Assembly: GCA_947629615.1 (NCBI GenBank)
Contig: CANRER010000091.1
Span: forward strand, 1-5,961
Length of the DNA stretch: 5,961 nt
Reading direction: 5' to 3'
From: an uncultured Clostridia bacterium
Lineage (GTDB): Bacteria; Bacillota; Clostridia; UMGS1883
The translations under genes were made by a program, and so were the position numbers. Shown piece by piece: positions 1 to 5,568 of the stretch (positions are counted from its first letter, which is position 1; each line of letters begins with the position of its first letter). A model generated the notes under the pieces. The model made no database searches. It worked only from the letters and a program-made list of their open reading frames with translations, and was not told the DNA's origin.

Positions 1-628
1 CGCCCGCGACCAGAACATCGTCGTGGACGGCGGCAGAGTGCTGCTTAAGGCCACGCCCGTTGCAAGCGACGACTGGATAAAAAATTCCAGCGGCAAAACC
101 GGCTACAACGACAGTATCAACGGCAATAAATGGAAAAAATACTGCGCCTGGACCGGCGTTATCAGTGTGAACAGCAAGGTCTACAACAAGGGCAGCTATA
201 TTGAGGGCAGCTTTAGACAGCCCAACAGTCCCCGGGGCTATTGGACGGCCTTCTGGCTCAACGGACGGGACAGTTGGCCGCCTGAGACCGATATGTTCGA
301 GTACCTGTCCAGCCACGGCACCTCCACCTGGTACACCGCCACCCACGGCGGCAGCGAGGGCGCGGGCTGGCAGTACGACAGCTCCGTCGGCAATATGCGC
401 ACCCAGTGGAACACCTTCAGTATAGACTGGGGCTGGGATTATATGGATATGTACGTCAACGGCAACCTATATTTCAGCCGCCGCGGCACCAGCGACGTGA
501 GCTACCAGAAGAATATGCAGCTAATCATCAATACCGGCATAGGCGCGTGGGAAAGCGAGCCTAACAGCTCCACCGTGTGGAATACCGGCCTCGAGTGCCA
601 GTGGATAAGGAGCTACCAGTACTATTAA
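1..628 (+). CDS. Glycoside hydrolase family 16 enzyme, 3' part (start lies before the window)
   Basis: This is the C-terminal 208 residues of a GH16 beta-glycanase; the first complete codon is at position 2 and the TAA stop at 626-628. The reading frame is open to the window edge, so the GTG at 23 is an internal valine, not a start. The family hallmark ExDxxE is present in WPPETDMFEYL: nucleophile Glu at 284-286, Asp at 290-292 and acid/base Glu at 299-301. It is the beta-bulge form seen in laminarinase- and ExoK-like members. Other family-like parts are GYWTAFWLNG before the active site, the Trp-rich WNTFSIDWGWDYMDMYVNG strand, and the closing strand ECQWIRSYQYY, which ends the protein with no following domain. 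About 30-50 residues of the domain, and presumably a signal peptide, are missing upstream. The family hydrolyses beta-1,3/1,4-glucans, galactans or related polymers, usually outside the cell; the substrate cannot be told here. It uses CTA leucine codons, which the downstream glycolytic genes avoid. Confidence 0.88.
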   Translation, partial: ARDQNIVVDGGRVLLKATPVASDDWIKNSSGKTGYNDSINGNKWKKYCAWTGVISVNSKVYNKGSYIEGSFRQPNSPRGYWTAFWLNGRDSWPPETDMFEYLSSHGTSTWYTATHGGSEGAGWQYDSSVGNMRTQWNTFSIDWGWDYMDMYVNGNLYFSRRGTSDVSYQKNMQLIINTGIGAWESEPNSSTVWNTGLECQWIRSYQYY

Positions 629-660
629 TATTGGGGGCCGGGAAAAAATACGCGCAGACC

Positions 661-784
661 GTTCAAGGGCATAATAAATAGATTAATGCCGCTTTAAGTA
701 TTATATGTTTACTTAAAAACAATGTATTAATGTTGAAAATCCGCTCATTATGAGCGGATTTTCGTTTTTATTATGCCCTTGAAC
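661..784. repeat. 18-bp inverted repeat enclosing two hairpins (124-base nested palindrome)
   Basis: The left arm GTTCAAGGGCATAATAAA (661-678) is matched exactly by its reverse complement at 767-784, with 88 bases between. Pairing stops cleanly at both ends (679/766 and 660/785 do not pair). Inside lie an 8-bp hairpin (693-700 with 710-717, 9-base loop) and the 13-bp terminator hairpin (735-747 with 751-763). As RNA it could fold into a three-way junction; as DNA it resembles a small element with terminal inverted repeats. No target-site duplication is visible: the left flank ends AGACC and the right flank begins TATGA. Whether it is mobile or only a structural feature cannot be decided from one copy. 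Confidence 0.6.
735..771 (+). terminator. Intrinsic terminator of the GH16 gene
   Basis: A perfect stem pairs GAAAATCCGCTCA (735-747) with TGAGCGGATTTTC (751-763) around a TTA loop, followed by GTTTTTATT. This is a standard rho-independent terminator about 105 bases after the GH16 stop and oriented to end that transcript. The A-tract on the 5' side and T-tract on the 3' side are partly built into the stem, so weak activity on the other strand is possible, but no gene is seen reading that way. Confidence 0.85.
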
Positions 785-789
785 TATGA

Positions 790-837
790 ACGAAAATCAC
801 CCTCGGCGTACCTATGTACGCCGAGGGTGATTTTCGT
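790..837. repeat. Perfect 22-bp palindromic hairpin with a 4-base loop
   Basis: Bases 790-811 are the exact reverse complement of 816-837, with loop CTAT. The outer part of the stem reads ACGAAAATC...GATTTTCGT and the inner part is the GC-rich CACCCTCGGCGTAC. The outer GAAAATC/GATTTTC is shared with the terminator hairpin just upstream. There is no long T-tract after the stem, only the TTTT inside it, so it could be a weak two-way terminator or a dispersed palindromic repeat. It begins six bases after the right arm of the 18-bp inverted repeat. Confidence 0.75.
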
Positions 838-919
838 CCATTCTGCGCGATTTTTTCGGCCGGCCCCGTGCGCTTCCGGCAACACAACGAAAACCTGCGC
901 CGCGCGGGAGCTAACAAAA

Positions 920-970
920 CCCCTCATCAGTCGGCTTCGCCGACAGCTTCCCCCCGAGGGGAAGCCAAGG
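920..970. repeat. Dispersed two-hairpin repeat of the type common in gut Clostridia
   Basis: The unit starts CCCCTCATCA, then forms a first hairpin GTCGGC (930-935) / GCCGAC (939-944) and a second hairpin GCTTCCCC (946-953) / GGGGAAGC (958-965), ending CCAAGG. From memory, the combination of CCCTCAT, a variable small hairpin and the GCTTCCCC...GGGGAAGCC hairpin recurs in intergenic regions of Ruminococcaceae/Oscillospiraceae genomes, like a REP element. Only one copy is in the window, so repetition is inferred. An open frame across it encodes a basic peptide that looks like a by-product of the repeat. Confidence 0.65.
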
Positions 971-982
971 GCTGCTGTACGG

Positions 983-1015
983 ATTTTTACTTTACGTAAA
1001 GACGATAGTAAAAAT
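983..1015. repeat. Short AT-rich inverted repeat with a central palindrome
   Basis: ATTTTTAC (983-990) is the reverse complement of GTAAAAAT (1008-1015), and between them CTTTACGTAAAG (990-1001) is a perfect 12-base palindrome. The two pairings share base 990 and so partly compete. It follows the two-hairpin repeat closely and may be the tail of that element; a role in regulating pgk is possible, but nothing in the sequence supports it directly. Confidence 0.4.
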
Positions 1016-1081
1016 GCAATTACCGAGAAATGCGCAACACTCGCGGCGCGGATTTAGGCAATAAAAAATATAAAATATATC

Positions 1082-1109
1082 TTGCAATTTACGGAAAAAG
1101 TGGTATAAT
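1082..1109 (+). promoter_or_regulatory. Sigma-A promoter of the pgk operon, extended -10
   Basis: The -35 box is TTGCAA (1082-1087) and the -10 box is a perfect TATAAT (1104-1109), with a 16-base spacer. TG at 1101-1102 gives an extended -10 (TGGTATAAT). Transcription should begin near 1116, leaving a leader of about 46 bases that is too short for a riboswitch. The close match suits constitutive strong expression of glycolytic genes. No CggR-type repressor gene or clear operator is visible. Confidence 0.82.
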
Positions 1110-1162
1110 GTAGGTGTACGTTTATATTCAGCAAAAATAAAATATTTATGAGGTGAACAAAA

Positions 1163-2356
1163 ATGAGCATGACAAACAAAAAAACCATTGAGGACATTGA
1201 GGTCAAGGGCAAAAGAGTTCTTGTGCGCTGCGACTTCAACGTACCCTTGAAGGACGGCGAGATAACCGACGAAACCAGAATTACCGCCGCGCTTCCCACC
1301 ATTCAGTACCTTATCGACAAGGGCGCGAAGGTAATCCTTTGCTCGCACCTCGGCAAGCCCAAGGGCGAGCCCAAGCCCGAGCTTTCCCTCGCCCCCGTGG
1401 CAAAGAGGCTCGGCGAAAAGCTGGGCAAGGCCGTGGTTTTCGCGAACGACGCCGAGGTTGTCGGCGAAAAGGCCAAAAAGGCCGTTGCCGAGATGAACGA
1501 GGGCGACGTTGTTCTGCTTGAAAACACCCGCTACCGCGCGGAGGAAACCAAAAACGTCGAGGCCTTCAGCAAGGAGCTTGCCTCCCTCGCCGACGCTTTC
1601 GTTGACGACGCCTTCGGCACCGCTCACCGCGCCCACTGCTCCAACGTCGGCGTGACGGAGTTCGTTCAGCCCGCCGTGGCCGGCTACCTTATCCAAAAGG
1701 AAATCCAGTACCTCGGCAACGCCGTGAACGCTCCCGTCCGTCCCCTTGTGGCGGTGCTTGGCGGCAGCAAGGTATCGAGCAAGATTTCCGTTATCGAAAA
1801 CCTGCTCGACAAGGTTGATAAGCTCATCATCGGCGGCGGCATGGCCTACACCTTCATGAAGGCCAAGGGCTACGAGGTGGGCGATTCCCTGCTCGAGGCC
1901 GATTTCATCGACTACGCCAAGGAAATGATGGCCAAGGCCGGCGACAAGCTTGTGCTGCCCGTTGATACCGTCGTTGCGAAGGCGTTCGATAACGACGCGG
2001 AAAGCAAGGTCGTTCCCGAGGGCGGCATCGAGGCCGGCTGGCAGGGCCTTGACATCGGCCCCAAGACGGTCGAGCTGTTCTCCGATATTCTTAAAACCGC
2101 AAAAACCGTCGTTTGGAACGGCCCCATGGGCGTGTTTGAAATGCCCAACTTCGCCAAAGGCACCAACGCGATAGCCGAGGTTCTCGCCACGCTCGAGGAC
2201 GCGACCACCGTAATCGGCGGCGGCGACAGCGTGGCCGCCGTGAACCAAGCCGGCTTGGGCGACAAGATGACGCACATCTCCACCGGCGGCGGCGCCAGCC
2301 TCGAATACCTCGAGGGCAAGGATCTGCCCGGCATAGCCGCCCTCAACGACAAGTAA
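1163..2356 (+). CDS. pgk: Phosphoglycerate kinase
   Basis: Cytoplasmic Pgk (EC 2.7.2.3) transfers phosphate from 1,3-bisphosphoglycerate to ADP, the first ATP-yielding step of glycolysis. The 397 residues are full length for the family. Visible landmarks are the N-terminal signature KRVLVRCDFNVPL (17-29; substrate-binding R22, D24 and N26), SHLGKPKG (61-68), ENTRYR (120-125), HRAH (155-158), the hinge-region GGSKVSSK (200-207), GGGMAYTF (224-231), WNGPMGVFE (318-326) and the nucleotide-binding GGGDS (352-356) and STGGGASLEYLEG (373-385). ATG 1163 is chosen because GAGGTGA (1150-1156) lies six bases upstream; the second ATG at 1169 would be 12 bases away. It is the first gene of the operon, directly behind the promoter, and ends 30 bases before tpiA. 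Nothing essential is missing. GAPDH, often the neighbour of pgk, is absent here. Confidence 0.98.
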   Translation: MSMTNKKTIEDIEVKGKRVLVRCDFNVPLKDGEITDETRITAALPTIQYLIDKGAKVILCSHLGKPKGEPKPELSLAPVAKRLGEKLGKAVVFANDAEVVGEKAKKAVAEMNEGDVVLLENTRYRAEETKNVEAFSKELASLADAFVDDAFGTAHRAHCSNVGVTEFVQPAVAGYLIQKEIQYLGNAVNAPVRPLVAVLGGSKVSSKISVIENLLDKVDKLIIGGGMAYTFMKAKGYEVGDSLLEADFIDYAKEMMAKAGDKLVLPVDTVVAKAFDNDAESKVVPEGGIEAGWQGLDIGPKTVELFSDILKTAKTVVWNGPMGVFEMPNFAKGTNAIAEVLATLEDATTVIGGGDSVAAVNQAGLGDKMTHISTGGGASLEYLEGKDLPGIAALNDK

Positions 2357-2386
2357 AAAGCAGTCTGCACCAAAGGAGAATTTACA

Positions 2387-3139
2387 ATGGGCAAATATAT
2401 AATCGCGGGCAACTGGAAAATGAACAAGCTGCCCTCCGAAACGTGCGCCTTCGTTCGCGAGGTGGCCGAGGCCACCCGCGGCGCGGAGTGCGAGGTCGTT
2501 TGCTGCACGCCTTACGTCTGCCTCGGCGAGGCCGTTAAGGGCGCGGAAGGCACGCATGTGGCCATCGGCGCGGAAAACCTCCACTTCGAGGATAAGGGCG
2601 CCTTCACCGGCGAGGTCAGCGCGGATATGCTGCTCGATTTGGGCGTGAAGTACGTCATAATCGGCCACAGCGAGCGCAGGCAGTATTTCGCCGAAACTGA
2701 CGAAACCGTGAACCGCAAAATCAAAAAGGCGCTCGAAAAGGGCCTTATCCCCATCGTTTGCGTGGGCGAAAGCCTTGAACAGCGCGAGGCCGGCATAACC
2801 ACCGACCTGATTGCAATACAGATTAAAAAGGCGTTCGCCGGCGTCGGCGCGGAGGACGCGAAAAAGGTCGTTATCGCCTATGAGCCCATCTGGGCGATAG
2901 GCACGGGCAAAACCGCCACGGCCGACCAAGCCGAGGAAGTGTGCGCGGCGATACGCGCCATGCTCAAGGCCCTTTACGACGGCGAAACCGCCGAGGCCGT
3001 CACCGTTCAGTACGGCGGCAGCATGAACGCCTCGAACGCGGCCGAGCTCCTCGCCAAGCCCGACATCGACGGCGGCCTTATCGGCGGCGCATCGCTTAAG
3101 TCGGCGGACTTCGCCAAAATCGTCGAAGCCGCGAAATAA
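2387..3139 (+). CDS. tpiA: Triosephosphate isomerase
   Basis: This cytoplasmic enzyme (EC 5.3.1.1) interconverts dihydroxyacetone phosphate and glyceraldehyde 3-phosphate. The 250 residues match the usual (beta/alpha)8 length. Active-site elements are all visible: AGNWKMNK (7-14) with N9 and K11, GHSERRQYF (93-101) with the electrophile H94, and the signature AYEPIWAIGTGKTA (164-177) with catalytic base E166 followed by the flexible loop 6. The phosphate-binding YGGSMNASN (209-217) and GGLIGGASL (229-237) follow. ENLHFEDKGAFTGE (63-76) is the dimer-interface region; Glu replaces the more common Gln at 63, a change I take to be ordinary in Clostridia. The start at 2387 is supported by AAAGGAGAA (2372-2380) six bases upstream. 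It lies between pgk and gpmI in the same operon. It contains no TTA, CTA or TCA codons. Confidence 0.98.
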   Translation: MGKYIIAGNWKMNKLPSETCAFVREVAEATRGAECEVVCCTPYVCLGEAVKGAEGTHVAIGAENLHFEDKGAFTGEVSADMLLDLGVKYVIIGHSERRQYFAETDETVNRKIKKALEKGLIPIVCVGESLEQREAGITTDLIAIQIKKAFAGVGAEDAKKVVIAYEPIWAIGTGKTATADQAEEVCAAIRAMLKALYDGETAEAVTVQYGGSMNASNAAELLAKPDIDGGLIGGASLKSADFAKIVEAAK

Positions 3140-3146
3140 ACCAAAT

Positions 3147-3173
3147 CGGGCCGCCGCCCTGCGCGGCGGTTCG
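3147..3173 (+). other. Intercistronic GC-rich hairpin between tpiA and gpmI
   Basis: CCGCCGC (3151-3157) pairs with GCGGCGG (3163-3169) around a five-base loop, and the stem can extend by two G-U pairs and two G-C pairs to 3147/3173. It is followed only by TTTAC, so any termination would be partial. It starts eight bases after the tpiA stop and ends eight bases before the gpmI Shine-Dalgarno. Possible roles are protecting the tpiA 3' end, RNA processing, or attenuating transcription so that gpmI and later genes are less expressed; none is shown by the sequence alone. Confidence 0.5.
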
Positions 3174-3196
3174 TTTACTGAAAGGACTGTTTTATT

Positions 3197-4720
3197 ATGG
3201 CAAAAAAACCGATAGCTCTGCTCATTATGGACGGCTACGGCATAAATAAAAGCGACGAGGGCAACGCCATAAAAATGGCGAAAAAGCCCAATCTCGACAG
3301 ATACATGGCCCAATGCCCCAACACCATAATCTCGGCCAGCGGGCTCGACGTGGGCCTGCCCGACGGGCAGATGGGCAACAGCGAGGTGGGCCACACCAAC
3401 ATCGGCGCGGGCCGCGTGGTCTATCAAATGCTGGTAAAGATTTCCAAGGATATTCAGGACGGAACCATACTCAAAAACGCCGCGCTTCGCGAAAGCATGG
3501 AGGCCGCCGCCAAAAGCGGCAAGGCTCTGCACCTTTTCGGGCTGCTCTCCGACGGAGGGGTTCACAGCCACAACGAGCATCTTTACGGCCTCATAGAAAT
3601 GGCGAAAACGCTCGGCGTTAAGCAGCTTTACGTCCACGCCTTCCTCGACGGGCGCGACACTCCGCCCACCTCCGGCGCGGACTACATGGCAGCGTTGGTT
3701 GAAAAAATGAAGGAAATCGGCCTCGGAAGCGTGGCCACCGTGGCGGGCCGTTATTACGCAATGGACCGCGACAACGCGTGGGATCGCGTGGAAAAGGCCT
3801 ACGCCGCGCTTGTTTACGGCGAGGGCGTAAAGGGGAACGACCCCGTGGAGGCGATTAAGGCTTCCTACGAAAACGGCGTGACGGACGAATTTATGCTCCC
3901 CACCGTCATCGACGAGGGCGGCATGATTACCGAGGGCGACAGCGTTATCTGCTTCAACTTCCGCCCCGACCGCGCCCGCCAGATAACCCGCGCCTTTGTC
4001 GATCCCGACTTCACGGGCTTTGAGCGGCGCGGAGGCTTCTTTAAGGTAAATTACGTGTGCATGGCGCAGTACGACGCGGCCATGCCGAACGTGACCGTCG
4101 CCTATCCGCCCGAGGCTCTCGCGCAGACCTTCGGCGAATACATCAGCGGCCTCGGCCTGACGCAGCTTCGTATTGCCGAAACGCAAAAGTACGCTCACGT
4201 GACCTTCTTCTTTAACGGCGGCGAGGAAAAGCAGTTCCCCGGCGAGGGGCGCATACTCATTCAGTCGCCCGACGTGCCGACCTTCGACCTTAAGCCCGAG
4301 ATGAGCGCATACGAGGTGAAGGACGCGGTTATCAAGGAAATTGAGGCCGACAAGTACGACGTTATAATTCTTAACTTCGCCAACTGCGACATGGTTGGCC
4401 ACACCGGCATTATCCCCGCCGCCGTCAAGGCTGTCGAGGCCGTGGACGACTGCGTGGGCCAAGTGACCGAGGCCGTGCTTAAAAAGGGCGGCGTGGTATG
4501 CATAACCGCCGACCACGGCAACGCCGACCAGATGATCGACCCCGTGACCAAGGCTCCCTTCACGGCCCACACCACCAATCCCGTGCCGTTCATCGTCGTT
4601 GGCGCGGACTGCGGGCCGCTGCGCGAAGGCGGGCGGCTTGCCGACATAACCCCCACTATGCTGAAGCTGATGGGCCTGAAGCAGCCCGCCGAAATGACCG
4701 GCGAAAGCCTTGTGAAGTAG
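3197..4720 (+). CDS. gpmI: 2,3-bisphosphoglycerate-independent phosphoglycerate mutase
   Basis: GpmI (EC 5.4.2.12) converts 3-phosphoglycerate to 2-phosphoglycerate using two Mn2+ ions and a phosphoserine intermediate; it belongs to the alkaline phosphatase superfamily. The 507 residues are typical. Visible residues include metal ligand D12 in IMDGYG, the phosphorylated S62 in MGNSEVGHTN (59-68), H123 in GGVHSH, DGRDTPP (151-157), GRYYAMDRD (184-192), FRPDRARQ (255-262), K331 in QKYAHV, D398 and H402 in NCDMVGHTG, D439-H440 in TADHGNAD, and H458 in TAHTTNP. Residues about 80-310 form the inserted transferase domain. The start follows AAAGGA (3181-3186) with a rather long ten-base spacer, and the N-terminus begins where the family does. 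The gene follows tpiA after 57 bases that hold a hairpin and precedes murI by 33 bases. It is unrelated to the cofactor-dependent GpmA. Confidence 0.98.
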   Translation: MAKKPIALLIMDGYGINKSDEGNAIKMAKKPNLDRYMAQCPNTIISASGLDVGLPDGQMGNSEVGHTNIGAGRVVYQMLVKISKDIQDGTILKNAALRESMEAAAKSGKALHLFGLLSDGGVHSHNEHLYGLIEMAKTLGVKQLYVHAFLDGRDTPPTSGADYMAALVEKMKEIGLGSVATVAGRYYAMDRDNAWDRVEKAYAALVYGEGVKGNDPVEAIKASYENGVTDEFMLPTVIDEGGMITEGDSVICFNFRPDRARQITRAFVDPDFTGFERRGGFFKVNYVCMAQYDAAMPNVTVAYPPEALAQTFGEYISGLGLTQLRIAETQKYAHVTFFFNGGEEKQFPGEGRILIQSPDVPTFDLKPEMSAYEVKDAVIKEIEADKYDVIILNFANCDMVGHTGIIPAAVKAVEAVDDCVGQVTEAVLKKGGVVCITADHGNADQMIDPVTKAPFTAHTTNPVPFIVVGADCGPLREGGRLADITPTMLKLMGLKQPAEMTGESLVK

Positions 4721-4753
4721 GCTTCGCGGCAATATATTTTTGGAGGAGATTTC

Positions 4754-5551
4754 ATGGATAACCGCCCCATCGGCGTTTTTGACAGCGGCCTCGGCGGCCT
4801 GACGGCCGTTAAGCAGCTTACCGACGTTATGCCCGCCGAGGACATAATCTACTTCGGCGACACGGGCCGCGTTCCCTACGGCAACAAAAGCCGCGAAACG
4901 ATAATCCGATACACAAGGGACGACATCGGCTTTTTGCTCCGCCACAACATAAAGCTGATAATCGCCGCCTGCGGCACCGCCAGCAGCGTCGCCCTCCCCC
5001 ACCTTGAGGATTTCGGCGTGAGGGTAATCGGCGTGCTGGAGCCTGCCTGCCAAGCGGCTCTCCGCCGCAGCAAAACCGGCAGGATAGGCGTTATCGGCAC
5101 CGTCGGCACAATAAAAAGCGGCAAGTACGAGCAGATAATACGCTCGCTCGACCCTTCGGCGAAGGTTTTCAGCGCGGCTTGCCCGATGTTCGTGCCCTTG
5201 GTGGAAAACGGCTACGCCGAAAGCGAGGTGGCGCGCATGATTGCCGCCGATTACCTCTCGCCCCTGAAAGAGGAAGGGGTGGACGCGCTTATCTTGGGAT
5301 GCACACATTACCCCTTGCTTGAAGGCGTGATAAGTGATATAATGGGTAAGGAAACGGAGCTTATCTCGTCGGGGCGCGAGGCGGCCTGCCGCGCGAGAGA
5401 GCTGCTCGCCGAGGCCGATATGCTCACCCGCGCCGAGGGCCCGGGCAAGTGCGAGTTTTTCGTTTCCGACAGCGCGGAGGGCTTCGCCGAGCTGGGCGGG
5501 CTTTTCCTCGGCAGGACGATAAGCTCCGACGTGCATAGGATAGAAATTTGA
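4754..5551 (+). CDS. murI: Glutamate racemase
   Basis: MurI (EC 5.1.1.3) converts L- to D-glutamate in the cytoplasm for peptidoglycan precursors, without a cofactor, using two cysteines. The 265 residues are full length. Family landmarks are IGVFDSGLGGLTAV (6-19) with D10 and S11, YFGDTGRVPYGNKS (33-46), the first catalytic cysteine C73 in ACGTASS, PLVENG (148-153), and the second catalytic cysteine C183 in LILGCTHYPLL (179-189) with H185. The first motif is odd: family members normally have Cys-Asn-Thr, whereas here the codon after C73 is GGC (4973-4975), giving Cys-Gly-Thr. Everything else fits, so I keep the assignment, with some chance of altered efficiency or a related amino-acid racemase role. 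The start follows a strong GGAGGAGAT (4742-4750). It lies 33 bases after gpmI and 17 before the DUF1934 gene, so is probably cotranscribed with both. Confidence 0.93.
   Translation: MDNRPIGVFDSGLGGLTAVKQLTDVMPAEDIIYFGDTGRVPYGNKSRETIIRYTRDDIGFLLRHNIKLIIAACGTASSVALPHLEDFGVRVIGVLEPACQAALRRSKTGRIGVIGTVGTIKSGKYEQIIRSLDPSAKVFSAACPMFVPLVENGYAESEVARMIAADYLSPLKEEGVDALILGCTHYPLLEGVISDIMGKETELISSGREAACRARELLAEADMLTRAEGPGKCEFFVSDSAEGFAELGGLFLGRTISSDVHRIEI
5315..5343 (+). promoter_or_regulatory. Candidate internal sigma-A promoter in the 3' part of murI
   Basis: TTGCTT (5315-5320), a 17-base spacer and a perfect TATAAT (5338-5343) preceded by TG at 5335-5336 make an extended -10 promoter. Transcription would start near 5350, about 220 bases before the DUF1934 start, letting that gene and those beyond be expressed apart from glycolysis. 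It lies within coding sequence (codons for Ser-Asp-Ile-Met), so chance remains a real alternative. Confidence 0.35.
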
Positions 5552-5568
5552 GCTTTGGAGATTTCCCG

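Larger units (their letters stand above)
629..1162. other. 534-base spacer rich in inverted repeats, no credible gene
   Basis: This spacer separates the GH16 gene from the pgk operon. It contains, in order, an 18-bp inverted repeat enclosing a small AT-rich hairpin and an intrinsic terminator, a perfect 22-bp hairpin, a two-hairpin dispersed repeat, a short AT-rich inverted repeat, the pgk promoter and a leader of about 46 bases. The open frames across it (for example 773-1057 and 814-999 on the + strand) run through palindromes, lack a Shine-Dalgarno sequence and have no recognisable protein features. I see no tRNA, CRISPR array or transposase remnant. The stretch 838-917 shows nothing specific beyond a GGCCGGCC palindrome at 858-865. 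Confidence 0.8.

Noticed and set aside
661..784. Insertion-sequence remnant
   Set aside because: There is no transposase fragment and no target-site duplication; only the inverted repeats are supported, so it is listed as a repeat and not as a mobile element.
814..999. 61-codon + strand open frame in the spacer
   Set aside because: It begins in the loop of the 22-bp hairpin, lacks a ribosome binding site and shows no protein features.
773..1057. 94-codon + strand open frame in the spacer
   Set aside because: It starts inside the right arm of the 18-bp inverted repeat, has no Shine-Dalgarno sequence and is translated through the 22-bp hairpin and the dispersed repeat; its basic peptide is typical of spurious frames across such repeats.
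1116..1162. Possible riboswitch or leader regulation before pgk
   Set aside because: The leader is only about 46 bases after the predicted start and forms no stable structure that I can see.
1054..1302. 82-codon minus-strand frame with a hydrophobic C-terminal part
   Set aside because: It overlaps the pgk 5' end and its AT-rich leader; the hydrophobic residues come from reading AT-rich promoter DNA in reverse.
1912..2508. 198-codon minus-strand frame across the pgk/tpiA junction
   Set aside because: It is antisense to two certain genes, with no ribosome binding site or domain.
992..5536. 1514-codon open frame on the minus strand
   Set aside because: It lies in exact antisense codon register with four well-supported genes and exists only because they avoid TTA, CTA and TCA. 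Its product has low complexity rich in Ala, Gly, Val and His and no recognisable domain.
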